NCBI RefSeq assembly: GCF_007846085.1
Contig: NZ_VOEJ01000009.1
Span: forward strand, 62,001-126,000
DNA from: Mucilaginibacter pallidiroseus
GTDB lineage: Bacteria; Bacteroidota; Bacteroidia; Sphingobacteriales; Sphingobacteriaceae
Length of the DNA stretch: 64,000 nt
Reading direction: 5' to 3'
In this document: in pieces, positions 16,947 to 26,561 of the stretch
How positions within the stretch are numbered: the stretch's first letter is position 1
Layout of the letters: each line of letters opens with the position of its first letter
Notes under the pieces: generated by a model
Databases searched by the model: none
What the model was told of the DNA's origin: nothing
Seen by the model: the letters and a program-made list of their open reading frames with translations, nothing else
Translations under genes and position numbers: made by a program

Positions 16947-17488
16947 TTAGGGTAAATGTAGTAGCGCGCTTTAGCGATGACAAGAATTCTTTTTTTGCTT
17001 TACTTTTTGTGCTTTACAAACTCAAAGAGAAAGGCATCAACTCCATCAGCATTTTGTTTATTGGTGACATTATCAGCGAATCATTATATCGTAATACCCT
17101 TTTGCTCGCATCTATTTTAAGCGTTAGAAATATGGTTGATTTTACAAAAAAATCAATCCGCTTTATAAACATGCCTGTCGAAATTAAGCAGGGCTACTTT
17201 TTAAACTTTACTATTGGCAACTTTACCGGTTTCTCGGGAATTGAAAGTATAAACAACGGCTTTAAAACGATATTTTTAAATGCTGATAACTCGTTAAACG
17301 ACGCAACCGTTTCGTCAGCATCGCAATGTAGGAATACAAACGACCTTATTGACTTGCTTGAAAACTTAACATTAGATAAGCCAAAATGGGACAAATTGAT
17401 CGAAGCGGGTAATTTGGCCATGAAGCAACGCTTTATGCTTTCAGATACCGATCGAGAATCGTTGCTTGGTATACTGGCTCCTGCCTAA
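16943..17488 (+). CDS. GT4-like glycosyltransferase, C-terminal half only
   Basis: The 181 residues start with NVVARFSDDKNSF, the usual first strand of a GT4 C-terminal nucleotide-sugar domain. FTGFSGIESINNGFKTIF aligns with the EGFGxxxxEAMxxGxPVI motif, but the first Glu of EX7E is missing and only the second remains. The frame is -1 relative to the previous ORF, with a TGA (16937-16939) just upstream in this frame, so the ATG at 16943 is the only plausible start. Activity is doubtful or modified. Confidence 0.72.
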   Translation: MIRVNVVARFSDDKNSFFALLFVLYKLKEKGINSISILFIGDIISESLYRNTLLLASILSVRNMVDFTKKSIRFINMPVEIKQGYFLNFTIGNFTGFSGIESINNGFKTIFLNADNSLNDATVSSASQCRNTNDLIDLLENLTLDKPKWDKLIEAGNLAMKQRFMLSDTDRESLLGILAPA

Positions 17489-17501
17489 GTAATAACTCTT
17501 T

Positions 17502-18626
17502 TTGAAAGCACAAACACATATATTGTTTGCAAAGTTATTCGACTCAGGGGGAAGTAACAGTCATTTTAAGCTACTGGTTCAATACTTTACTTCAGCTAAC
17601 ATTGTGTTGGTATTGGAAAATAAAGACCAGTTAACATACCTGGAGAATATAACCACCGAACGGTTTAAAAAAATTAAGGTTATACCCTGGTTGCCCGCGC
17701 ATGTGCAAACGCGTTATAAGCAAACTACCAATATTAAAAACATTTTGCTGCTTGCTTGCGCCTACTTAAAAATATTGCTATTAAGCATGAGGTACGGATT
17801 GAGTGATATAACAATATCTTCCGTTGAACCTGAACGGTATCTTTATTTGCTTGCCTTGCCTTTTGTACGTGTGAGATACATATTGCATAGCTTACCGGGA
17901 CCAGCAATGAGCCCGTTTACAATTAACGTATGTAACGTTTTTTTAGGGGCTCGGAAACAAATCATCACCGTATCAAATTCGATGAAAAACGCAATCACCG
18001 AGAATTGGCAAATTGCTGAATCAAGAAGCAAGTACGTTAGAGTGGTATATAATTCGTTATTGGATGCGCCAAAGCAGTCCGTTCAATTACAAAGTAAAAG
18101 TTCAGACATTACCGTTATGACTTTGGGCCATGTAGACGTGCGCAAAAACCCATCTATTTGGTTTGAGGCAGCCAAAACATTGACCATCAAATATCCTTCA
18201 GTACGGTTTGAGTGGTTAGGTAATGGTCCATTATTAACCCATTTCCAAAGCTTAGCATCAGATTTCGACAACATTCACTTTTGTGGTCACTCTGTAATTG
18301 CTCAACAGCAACTGAAAACTGCGACCATTTACTACCAGCCAAGTATCATCGAGCCACAAGGCATTGCGGTATTAGAGGCTATGAACAATAAGTTGCCATG
18401 CGTGGTATCAAATGTTGGCGGGCTGCCCGAATCGGTGATTAATGGGTATAACGGCCATGTTGTATCTGCAACAGATGTTGATGAACATGTTAGAGCTATC
18501 AGCAGTCTGATTGAAGATAAGGATTTGCGTAAGCAATTTGGGGAGAATTCGTACGCGAGGTATAATGAATTATTTACATATGCATCCTTTAAAAGCAAAA
18601 TGGATGCTATTTATCAATGCGCATAG
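17502..18626 (+). CDS. Glycosyltransferase family 4
   Basis: This 374-residue GT-B protein has a C-terminal domain with LGHVDVRKNPSIWFEAA and PSIIEPQGIAVLEAMNNKLP (EX7E intact) followed by VVSNVGGLPE. The N-terminal KLFDSGGSNSHFKLLVQYF is the acceptor-side start. The first codon is TTG; no ATG lies near the N-terminal strand. It overlaps the next gene by 10 nt. Sugar specificity is unknown. Confidence 0.86.
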   Translation: MKAQTHILFAKLFDSGGSNSHFKLLVQYFTSANIVLVLENKDQLTYLENITTERFKKIKVIPWLPAHVQTRYKQTTNIKNILLLACAYLKILLLSMRYGLSDITISSVEPERYLYLLALPFVRVRYILHSLPGPAMSPFTINVCNVFLGARKQIITVSNSMKNAITENWQIAESRSKYVRVVYNSLLDAPKQSVQLQSKSSDITVMTLGHVDVRKNPSIWFEAAKTLTIKYPSVRFEWLGNGPLLTHFQSLASDFDNIHFCGHSVIAQQQLKTATIYYQPSIIEPQGIAVLEAMNNKLPCVVSNVGGLPESVINGYNGHVVSATDVDEHVRAISSLIEDKDLRKQFGENSYARYNELFTYASFKSKMDAIYQCA

Positions 18627-19660
18627 ACAGCACTAAAGTAACAAAGGGTGTTTCTGTGGTCATATGCTGTTACAATAGTGCGCAAAGGCTGCCGCAAACT
18701 TTAAGACACCTTGCATTGCAACAAGTCCCATCGGAAATAGATTGGGAAGTTATTGTGGTAGATAATGCATCTACAGATAATACAGCTATTATAGCGCAAG
18801 AGGAATGGCAAAAATTTGAAAGTGCCCATTTAACGTTAAAAATTGTCGGCGAGCCAAGACCGGGAAAAATAAAAGCGTTTGAAAAAGGGGTAGATGAAGC
18901 TTCTTACGAGTATATTGTGTTATGCGACGATGACAATTGGCTCAACCCAACTTATATAAAGACTGCTTTTGACATTATGCAAGCAGACAATAACATAGGT
19001 GTACTTGGTGCCAACGGTCAATTTGAACCAGAGATGCCCGTTAACGATTTTGCTGTGAAACATAGAAAAGCCTATGTTAATGGCCCTCAACCTGATGCAG
19101 AAAGCCAACATTGGGTTTACGGCGCAGGATCTGTTATTAGAAGAACTGCACTATTACAATTAAAACGACTCGGTTTTATGATGATAACGCCAGGTCGTGT
19201 TGGCAAAAAGCTCAATGGTGGGGAAGATGTTGAACTATGCTTTGCCATTTATTTAATGGGCTATAAAATTAAAGCCGATGACAGGTTGCTGTTTAGGCAC
19301 TTTGTACCCCTGTCAAGACAAAATATAAAGTTTATCAATCAGCTTACTTATTGGTCGTCTTATTCAAACGTGCTGCTTTCCGGTTACTTTCATAAGCTAC
19401 AGCAAAACCCTGAGCCGCTAAAGAAAGTACTTAGGCGTTGGCAACAAATATGTTTTACTAACCTCGTAAAGTTCAGGCTTATATTGCTTTATAAAAGATT
19501 TTTAAAACGAGAAGTCATCACCGAGCAGGATCAAATAAATTTAGCCAATCTTTCGGGACACACAAAGGCACTCTTTACCAGAAAGACCGATATCATTGAA
19601 CACCAGGAGCATTTGCATAGCCTTGCAGCCAGGTTAAAAATATTTGATTATGCAGCTTAG
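18617..19660 (+). CDS. Glycosyltransferase family 2
   Basis: The 347-residue GT-A enzyme begins with VSVVICCYNSAQRLPQTL, then VIVVDNASTDNTA, and has the metal-binding acidic motif as CDDDNWL (about residue 96). GGEDVELC (near 196) is the likely catalytic-base region. No membrane helices are obvious, so it acts at the cytoplasmic side of the membrane. It overlaps the following gene slightly. Confidence 0.87.
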   Translation: MRIDSTKVTKGVSVVICCYNSAQRLPQTLRHLALQQVPSEIDWEVIVVDNASTDNTAIIAQEEWQKFESAHLTLKIVGEPRPGKIKAFEKGVDEASYEYIVLCDDDNWLNPTYIKTAFDIMQADNNIGVLGANGQFEPEMPVNDFAVKHRKAYVNGPQPDAESQHWVYGAGSVIRRTALLQLKRLGFMMITPGRVGKKLNGGEDVELCFAIYLMGYKIKADDRLLFRHFVPLSRQNIKFINQLTYWSSYSNVLLSGYFHKLQQNPEPLKKVLRRWQQICFTNLVKFRLILLYKRFLKREVITEQDQINLANLSGHTKALFTRKTDIIEHQEHLHSLAARLKIFDYAA

Positions 19661-20594
19661 TACGCCCGTTTTATTTTTAATTTTTAACCGGCCTATCCAA
19701 ACTGCTCTTGTATTTGAAGCCATCAGGGAAGCCAGGCCGTCCAGGCTGTTCGTGGCGGCCGATGGACCTCGAAAAGACGTGGTGGATGAAAGGGAAAAAT
19801 GTGAAGAAACACGCAAGATTGTCTTACAATCAATAGATTGGCCATGTGAAATTAATACACTATTACGTGATGAAAATCTTGGCTGCGGAAAAGCTGTGTC
19901 AAATGCAATCACTTGGTTTTTCGAAAACGTTGATGAAGGAATTATTTTAGAAGATGACTGCTTGCCTGATCAAAGCTTTTTTTTCTTTTGCGAACAAATG
20001 TTGGAAAAATACAGGTACAACAAATTGGTAATGCATATAGGTGGGTCAAGTTTCCAAGAGCTTTCCAGAAAACCTAACAGCTATTACTTTAGCCGTTATA
20101 TCTTCATTTGGGGGTGGGCTACATGGAAAAGAGCTTGGGACTTATACGACTTCAACTTAAATGATAACGAAATTGTCCTCAAACACCTCGTGAGCCGCAA
20201 CTTCAAAGATACATATGAAGCATCTTTTTGGAAAGACGCTTTTCAAGCTGTGATTGATAGTAATATTGATACTTGGGACTATCAGTGGACGTACACAATA
20301 TTAAAAAATGAGGGATTGGGTATTACTCCAAACCTGAACTTGGTTAATAATATTGGATTTGGTCCGCTTGCTACACATACTTTGGTTCCTAATGATTTTA
20401 TATCGGAAAGAAAACGTTATTCTATTAAACAAATTGATCACCCTCGAAAAGTAAAAATTCATGAGCGAGCAGATTACAATACCTACAAAAGGTTATACCA
20501 GTTTGGTAATACACGTTTTAACAGGATGAAATTTGCCGTTGGCAAACGCTTTCCTTTTATAAAGACACTTTATTTGAAAGGTTTCAAGAAATAG
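19650..20594 (+). CDS. GT-A glycosyltransferase of the HlpA-like type
   Basis: About 314 residues. STPVLFLIFNRPIQTALVFE at the start, then LRDENLGCGKAVSNAITWFF and ILEDDCLP (acidic metal motif, about residue 97), place it with the GT-A proteins often annotated as hemolytic protein HlpA-like nucleotide-diphospho-sugar transferases. WGWATWKRAW is the other conserved block. Its overlap and setting point to a transferase in repeat-unit assembly. The ATG at 19650 is preferred to the TTG at 19644. Confidence 0.8.
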   Translation: MQLSTPVLFLIFNRPIQTALVFEAIREARPSRLFVAADGPRKDVVDEREKCEETRKIVLQSIDWPCEINTLLRDENLGCGKAVSNAITWFFENVDEGIILEDDCLPDQSFFFFCEQMLEKYRYNKLVMHIGGSSFQELSRKPNSYYFSRYIFIWGWATWKRAWDLYDFNLNDNEIVLKHLVSRNFKDTYEASFWKDAFQAVIDSNIDTWDYQWTYTILKNEGLGITPNLNLVNNIGFGPLATHTLVPNDFISERKRYSIKQIDHPRKVKIHERADYNTYKRLYQFGNTRFNRMKFAVGKRFPFIKTLYLKGFKK

Positions 20595-20633
20595 TGCAAT
20601 TCGCCAGTCAATCAACATTACTACGATTCAAGG

Positions 20634-21551
20634 TTGCAAACTTCACAACGTATCTATTCAAGTCTTTTGAACAATCCGGAGCAAAATAAATTATACCCGG
20701 TCAATACTGTAGAAATAGGTCTCCTTAGTTTATTACCGCCTACGTCAAAGTTTGGCTGGCCTTGGACTATACAGACAAATCCCGAAATTTATAGCGCGAA
20801 AAAAAACTGGCCTAAAATTACGATTGTTACGCCATCTTATAATCAGGCTAACTTTTTAGAACAAACAATCCGGTCCGTTCTTTTACAAAACTATCCTAAT
20901 GTAGAGTTTATAATTATTGATGGCGGCAGCACGGATGGATCGGCGGAAATTATAAAAAAGTATTCCCCCTGGATAAGCTACTGGCAAAGCGAAAAAGATG
21001 GCGGGCAGGGTAATGCCATAAACCAGGGATTTAGCCTATCATCCGGCGATATACATGCCTGGATAAATAGCGATGATTATTACACACAGGATGCTTTTTT
21101 TAAGGTTGCAAATGCGTTTATAAAACGTCGGGTCGACTTTGTTTATGGCTTTGCACAAACCTTTAATACAAGTACTAATAAAGTTGAAACAGTTAAGGTA
21201 ATGCCTCATAGCGACTACTTTATAAAAATGCCTAACCTGGCTCAACCTTCTTGTTTTTGGACCAGCAAAATACATCAACCCATTTGGGAGGAACTACATT
21301 GCGCTTTGGATTACGAGTTGTGGTTACGGTTGCTTAAGGGCCAAAAGCGTAAAAGAATAAGGGAAGTACTATCTGTTGCAAACGTGCACGATGATGCCAA
21401 GACGCACGATCCTAAAATAAAAGACAGATGGCATCAGGATCATTTAAAGATTTGGTCGGAGGATGGACATGGGCCGGTTCCAGAATGGAAACGCGTTGCA
21501 CTTTTGGATAGGATTAGAAAGAAAATATACCGCACTTTTAATTGGATCTAA
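20634..21551 (+). CDS. Glycosyltransferase family 2
   Basis: The 305-residue protein has about 60 residues of leader (FGWPWTIQTNP) before the GT-A core ITIVTPSYNQANFLEQTIRS, IIDGGSTDGSAEII and WINSDDYY (DxD equivalent). This leader type is common in Bacteroidota EPS transferases. The track supports a TTG start at 20634, and no ATG occurs before the core. A 39-bp gap precedes it, larger than most in this operon, but without a visible promoter. Confidence 0.85.
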   Translation: MQTSQRIYSSLLNNPEQNKLYPVNTVEIGLLSLLPPTSKFGWPWTIQTNPEIYSAKKNWPKITIVTPSYNQANFLEQTIRSVLLQNYPNVEFIIIDGGSTDGSAEIIKKYSPWISYWQSEKDGGQGNAINQGFSLSSGDIHAWINSDDYYTQDAFFKVANAFIKRRVDFVYGFAQTFNTSTNKVETVKVMPHSDYFIKMPNLAQPSCFWTSKIHQPIWEELHCALDYELWLRLLKGQKRKRIREVLSVANVHDDAKTHDPKIKDRWHQDHLKIWSEDGHGPVPEWKRVALLDRIRKKIYRTFNWI

Positions 21552-21569
21552 CTATTGCACTAGCATTAG

Positions 21570-22952
21570 ATGCTTTTTAACTCCGTTTTATTCCTGCTGT
21601 TTTTTGCAATTGTAACCGTTGGTTATTATTTGCTGCCGCACAGGTTCCGCTGGATTTGGTTACTCTCGGCAAGCTGTTACTTTTATATGTACTTTAAGCC
21701 AGCTTACATTCTTATCATCTTCTTTACAATAATCATCGATTATATAGCAGGTTTACTGATTGAAAGAGCTTATGGCCAAAAACGAAAACTGCTTTTAATA
21801 ACGAGCTTGTTAGCCAACATAGGAGTTCTAGCTTTTTACAAATACTATAACTTTTTAGCTGACAATGTAAATTTATTTGCAGCAAACCTTCACTTACAGC
21901 AAATGCCCCTCATTAGCCTTATATTGCCTATTGGCTTGTCTTTCCACACTTTTCAGGCTATGAGCTACACTATCGAGGTTTATAGAGGCAATCAATCTGC
22001 AGAAAGGCATCTCGGTATCTATTCGTTATATGTTTTATTTTACCCGCAAATGGTCGCCGGGCCTATAGAGCGGCCCCAGCATATTTTGCACCAGTTTTAT
22101 AAAAAGATAAACTTTGATAATAAAACTTTTTTTAGCGGCCTTTTCCTAATGTCCATCGGATTTTTTAAAAAAGTAGTCATTGCCGATAGACTGGGACTTT
22201 ATGTAGACCCTGTTTTTTCCGATAGTCATCATCACTCTGGCCTTGATTTACTGATTGGAACTTATTTTTTTGCGTTTCAGATATATTGTGATTTTAGCGG
22301 CTATTCTGACATTGCCATAGGCGCCGCACTTACTTTGGGAATTCAACTAATGCAAAACTTTAACACACCATATCTTTCCAAGAATATCCCGGAATTTTGG
22401 AAACGTTGGCACATTTCGCTTTCGACATGGTTTCGCGACTATGTTTATATCCCTTTAGGCGGCAACAGAAAGGGATTTTACTTCACTTGCATTAATTTGC
22501 TGATCGTTTTTTTACTAAGTGGTCTGTGGCACGGAGCCGACTGGAAATATGTAGTATGGGGGGCAATACACGGCATTTTTTTGATTGGCTATCAGTTATT
22601 AAACAAGTATAATGTAACCATTAAAACATACAGGCCGATTAACTTGATATTTACCTTTAACTTGGTATGCCTTGCATGGATATTTTTTAGGGCCAAATCG
22701 GTAGTTGATGCTACCTATATTTTAACGAAAATATTCTCAGGTAGTTATGTGTACACCGCAGCAAGCACGATGCTTACTCCCGAAATTTTTTACTGCGCTA
22801 CTCTGATACTGATTTTGCTGGGCGGAGAAAGGTATCTAAAAAAACATCAATTTGCTATATCAACAAAACTTGCTGTAACAGCAGTATTGATAATTGCCTG
22901 CTATTTGTTTGGGGTCTTCAATGAATCTCAATTTATTTATTTTCAATTTTAG
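21570..22952 (+). CDS. MBOAT-family membrane-bound O-acyltransferase (AlgI-like)
   Basis: The 460-residue polytopic membrane protein contains MVAGPIERPQHILHQF, DFSGYSDIAIGAA, FWKRWHISLSTWFRDYVYIPLGG and LSGLWHGADWKYVVWG; the His of WHG (about 320) is the invariant MBOAT residue. AlgI-type proteins move acetyl groups across the membrane for O-acetylation of an exopolysaccharide by a periplasmic partner. The directly following SGNH/AlgJ-like gene is that partner. The coding sequences abut without a gap. Confidence 0.92.
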   Translation: MLFNSVLFLLFFAIVTVGYYLLPHRFRWIWLLSASCYFYMYFKPAYILIIFFTIIIDYIAGLLIERAYGQKRKLLLITSLLANIGVLAFYKYYNFLADNVNLFAANLHLQQMPLISLILPIGLSFHTFQAMSYTIEVYRGNQSAERHLGIYSLYVLFYPQMVAGPIERPQHILHQFYKKINFDNKTFFSGLFLMSIGFFKKVVIADRLGLYVDPVFSDSHHHSGLDLLIGTYFFAFQIYCDFSGYSDIAIGAALTLGIQLMQNFNTPYLSKNIPEFWKRWHISLSTWFRDYVYIPLGGNRKGFYFTCINLLIVFLLSGLWHGADWKYVVWGAIHGIFLIGYQLLNKYNVTIKTYRPINLIFTFNLVCLAWIFFRAKSVVDATYILTKIFSGSYVYTAASTMLTPEIFYCATLILILLGGERYLKKHQFAISTKLAVTAVLIIACYLFGVFNESQFIYFQF

Positions 22953-24083
22953 TTGAAAAAAAGCTGTGGAATCTTTATTCTATTGATAAGTATGATCATC
23001 CTCATTACAGGAATGAATCAATCGTTTATTAATAAGATAAAATCTGAAAAATATTTTTATCATTTAAGGCCAAGAGCGCTTCATCCATCGCTTTACAATA
23101 ACTTATTTCTGGAAAGCGACAGGTGGCGTTACGGTGACTTATACGGACTTTGCTACTTACATAGGTATAAAATTGCTTTAGAACCCTTTACCAAGTATCC
23201 GACACCAAGAAATAAAAACGAAAACAACCGGGCTCTCTATATCATTGGCGATAGCTTTTTGGCAGATAAAGAATTAAATGGCGCATTTGACGCTTTCGAC
23301 TATGTCGTCTTTTTAGATCGGCGGTTTCCATTTGGCGCTATTAAATTAGATACTGCTTTAGATAACTATCTTATTTTAGAGTTCGCCGAGCGTAATCTTG
23401 CTCAATATTATAAGAAGACAAGCCCTGGAATAAAGTTGCCCATTGGTGAAAAGCAGCTGAACATAACTAAGAGTGCCTCTGAAAACTCGTCCAAAAAAGA
23501 TTTAAAAGGCAAATCAATAACATCCAGGATTCACGACATCATCTTCAATAAAGATCTGGATCGGAACCTCCAACTGCTGATTTTTGACAATAAATATTTA
23601 ACTCCAGTTAAAGAGTTAAAGGCGCAGATAAACTATACGCTTTTTAACCGCCTACCTGCTGATGTGTCTGAGAGCACATCTAAGGACCGACTTTTTCTGG
23701 GTATTACTGTTGATACAAGCAGCAACCAATCTGCTATGAGGCAAATATCAGATTCAAATGTAAACAAGATATGCAGGGCCCTTAGATTTGATTATAACTA
23801 CTATAGAGAGATAGGCTTTAAGGACGTGGCCATATCAATTGTACCCAACCCTGTTAGCATTTATAACAATGACTCAGGAAAATATAATCATCTTCTTGAA
23901 CGAATTGAATCTCAAGTGCACGTACCTGTTATAAGCGTTTACGATACCTTTAAATCTGAAAAGCAAAATTTATATTACAGGAGTGATGCTCATTGGAATC
24001 CTAAGGGAATGAATCTTTGGGTAGAGAAAACAAACATGTTTTTTAATGAAAGTTTGATTAGTGGCTCGTCAAGTGAAAAGTAA
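22953..24083 (+). CDS. AlgJ/AlgX-like SGNH-fold O-acetyltransferase partner
   Basis: The 376-residue protein has an N-terminal signal-anchor helix (GIFILLISMIILITGM), then the SGNH block I Ser in IIGDSFL (about 100) and the catalytic Asp-His pair in SDAHWNPKGMNLW (about 342-354), as in AlgX/AlgJ. It should act in the periplasm, taking acetyl groups delivered by the MBOAT protein encoded just upstream and placing them on the polymer. The start is TTG immediately after the MBOAT stop. Confidence 0.82.
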   Translation: MKKSCGIFILLISMIILITGMNQSFINKIKSEKYFYHLRPRALHPSLYNNLFLESDRWRYGDLYGLCYLHRYKIALEPFTKYPTPRNKNENNRALYIIGDSFLADKELNGAFDAFDYVVFLDRRFPFGAIKLDTALDNYLILEFAERNLAQYYKKTSPGIKLPIGEKQLNITKSASENSSKKDLKGKSITSRIHDIIFNKDLDRNLQLLIFDNKYLTPVKELKAQINYTLFNRLPADVSESTSKDRLFLGITVDTSSNQSAMRQISDSNVNKICRALRFDYNYYREIGFKDVAISIVPNPVSIYNNDSGKYNHLLERIESQVHVPVISVYDTFKSEKQNLYYRSDAHWNPKGMNLWVEKTNMFFNESLISGSSSEK

Positions 24084-24086
24084 GAA

Positions 24087-24800
24087 GTGAGACAACAAAA
24101 TTTACAAAGGCTGAATAATTCCGAGGTAAGTAATAGGCATTCAAATTATTTGCATTATGTATCATATCACCGTGAGCTATTTAAAGCAATTAAAATTTTT
24201 GCAACCGGAAGATTACTTGATATAGGATGCGGTAATAAACCGTACCAAGACATTATCAATCTAAACATTTCTGAGTATGTCGGCTGTGACATCATACAGT
24301 CAAGTGACAACCTCGTGGATATAATATGCAAAGCAAATGAGATACCTGTCTTTAATAATACTTTCGACACAGTTATCTCAACACAAACAATAGAGCATGT
24401 TGAAGACCATCAAGGTTTAGTAAACGAAGCATTCAGAGTACTTAAACTTGGTGGACATTTTATTTTAAGTGGGCCTATGTACTGGCCTCTGCATGAAGAG
24501 CCTTACGACTTTTTTAGATTTACCAAGCATGGGCTAAAGTACATCGTAGAAAAGGCCGGCTTTGAGGTAATCGAGATAAATGCGAATGGGGGAAAATGGT
24601 CTGTCGCCGGACAGGCATTTCTACACGCGCTTTATCCTCAAGTTTATGGGATAAAGGGTTTAAAGGGGAAATTTATTAGAGCTTGCATTAAACTTATAGG
24701 TGGAATTAAATCTATAAATAGATTTTTCTTATACCTTGATAATAAATATTGTGATGAGGCAAATACCATGAACTACGTGTTAGTTGCTAAAAAAATATAA
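24087..24800 (+). CDS. SAM-dependent methyltransferase, class I
   Basis: The 237-residue protein has motif I LLDIGCGNKPYQDI (about 44-57), an acidic residue after strand 2 (GCDIIQ), and the Methyltransf_11-type STQTIEHVEDHQGLVNEAFRVLKLGGHF block. It could methylate a sugar hydroxyl or the chain end; the acceptor is unknown. GTG start, 3 bp after the previous stop. Confidence 0.82.
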   Translation: MRQQNLQRLNNSEVSNRHSNYLHYVSYHRELFKAIKIFATGRLLDIGCGNKPYQDIINLNISEYVGCDIIQSSDNLVDIICKANEIPVFNNTFDTVISTQTIEHVEDHQGLVNEAFRVLKLGGHFILSGPMYWPLHEEPYDFFRFTKHGLKYIVEKAGFEVIEINANGGKWSVAGQAFLHALYPQVYGIKGLKGKFIRACIKLIGGIKSINRFFLYLDNKYCDEANTMNYVLVAKKI

Positions 24801-25602
24801 TGTGATAACCGTAGTTATACCTTGTTTCAATGATGGGCATTACCTTAGTGATGCAGTAGAGAGTGTGCTACAATGTAGTAATGTTAAAATTGAAGTTATA
24901 ATTGTCAATGATGGCTCGAATGATTCTTTTACTATAAGCGTTCTTAATAAATTCCATGAAGAGGGTATAATGGTTATAAATCAACCTAACCAAGGTTTGG
25001 GAAGTGCAAGAAACACTGGTATCAAAAAATCAACTTATGACATAATTTTGCCGCTTGACGCTGATAACAGGATAATTCCATCTTACATTACCAAAGGCTT
25101 GTATTTTCTAAAAGCCCAAAAATGTGACATAGTGTACGGTTCACCAGAGTTTTTTGGCGAAAACATTAGCTCCAGGAAATTCCAAACCAGAACCTTCGGC
25201 GGTAGTGATTTGCTTTATGGAAATTATATTGATGCTTGCGCTATATTTAAAAAGTCTGTGTGGGAAAAGGTTGGTGGATACGATGAAAAAATGCCATATC
25301 AAGGATATGAGGATTGGGACTTTTGGCTAAGATGTTTCTTTCACGACTATCGCTTTCAGTTTATTAACGAGCGATCGTTTTATTATCGAATCAGCAGTCA
25401 TTCTATGATTGGAAAGTCGGGTGCTGAGGTGTTTGAAGAAACCCGGAATTATCTATTCCTGAAGTACAAAAATCAGATCATAAAGCGTTTTAACCAATCA
25501 TACGTTTACGAATCCATGTACATAAACGATCATGCCAAGCCGTTAAGAAGTAGTCTTAAATATTTTGCCAAATTTTTAAAGAATTGGATAGGTTTCCGTT
25601 AG
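24784..25602 (+). CDS. Glycosyltransferase family 2
   Basis: The 272-residue GT-A protein has VITVVIPCFNDGHYLSDAV, IIVNDGSNDS and LPLDADNRI (DxD, about 98), then GGYDEKMPYQGYEDWDFWLR with the ED catalytic-base motif. The start is TTG 24784 (17-nt overlap) or GTG 24802, which would sit 2 bp after the methyltransferase stop. The sequence here is noticeably more AT-rich than at either end of the operon. Confidence 0.85.
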   Translation: MLKKYNVITVVIPCFNDGHYLSDAVESVLQCSNVKIEVIIVNDGSNDSFTISVLNKFHEEGIMVINQPNQGLGSARNTGIKKSTYDIILPLDADNRIIPSYITKGLYFLKAQKCDIVYGSPEFFGENISSRKFQTRTFGGSDLLYGNYIDACAIFKKSVWEKVGGYDEKMPYQGYEDWDFWLRCFFHDYRFQFINERSFYYRISSHSMIGKSGAEVFEETRNYLFLKYKNQIIKRFNQSYVYESMYINDHAKPLRSSLKYFAKFLKNWIGFR

Positions 25603-26561
25603 TATCAGTAGTCATACCAAATTATAATCACGCTAGATATTTAGATGAACGGATCAAAAGTGTCGTATATCAATCCTATCCAAATATAGAAGTAATAATT
25701 TTAGATGATTCTTCAACCGATAATAGTAGGGAAATCATCGAACACTTCAGAAATAATCCGAAAATAAAAAATGTGTTATTTAACTCTGAAAATAGTGGTA
25801 GTCCATTTAAACAATGGAATTTAGGAGTAAGCATTGCCAAGGGAGAGTATATTTGGATAGCTGAAAGTGACGACATTGCTGATGAAAACTTTATTGAATC
25901 GTGTATAGAAATTTTTGAAAGCGGAGATAATGATATTAAATTAGTTTACACCGACTCTTATGAAATTGATGTTGACAACAACAAACTTGGGCGGTGGAGC
26001 CGTTGGATGAGCTTCTTAAATACCAACTTATGGGTAAATGACTTTTGTGTTGGCGGGCAGCATTTAAATAAAGTGTACAATCACTTCATAAACGTTATAC
26101 CAAATGCCAGTTGTGTAGTTTTTAGAAAGAGTGCCTACCCACCATCTACCTACCTAGCAGAAATTGAAAAGCTTAAATTTACAGGCGATTGGAGAATATG
26201 GTTTTACATATTTACTGATTCAAGAGTATCTTATATCAATAAGCCATTAAATTATTTTAGATATCACCTAAATACCACGCGCAGCAACCCCTCTAAGCGC
26301 TTAGAAAACGTTAAAGAGCAATATGAAACTATTTATAAGCTAAAACAGGCGATTGAGCCGTCTCCGGACATTTATTTATATGAGCAAAAGCTCCATGAAT
26401 TATATGGAATGTGGAATCCCGCAATCAGGTATTTTTTCACTAAGCAAAATGTTGAAATATTATACTTGGCACTTATTGTTGATAAGAAGTTAATAAGACG
26501 GCTTTTTCAAACTTTTATCAATCGTTTTAAGAGCCTTTTGTGGTGCCAAAAATGTCTGTAG
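25584..26561 (+). CDS. Glycosyltransferase family 2
   Basis: The 325-residue protein has PLVSVVIPNYNHARYLDERI, ILDDSSTDNSREII and IWIAESDDIAD (acidic metal motif near 92), a typical WcaA/GT2 domain. GDWRIWFYI near 211 lies where the catalytic base is expected. TTG start inside the previous gene, 19-nt overlap. Confidence 0.86.
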   Translation: MDRFPLVSVVIPNYNHARYLDERIKSVVYQSYPNIEVIILDDSSTDNSREIIEHFRNNPKIKNVLFNSENSGSPFKQWNLGVSIAKGEYIWIAESDDIADENFIESCIEIFESGDNDIKLVYTDSYEIDVDNNKLGRWSRWMSFLNTNLWVNDFCVGGQHLNKVYNHFINVIPNASCVVFRKSAYPPSTYLAEIEKLKFTGDWRIWFYIFTDSRVSYINKPLNYFRYHLNTTRSNPSKRLENVKEQYETIYKLKQAIEPSPDIYLYEQKLHELYGMWNPAIRYFFTKQNVEILYLALIVDKKLIRRLFQTFINRFKSLLWCQKCL

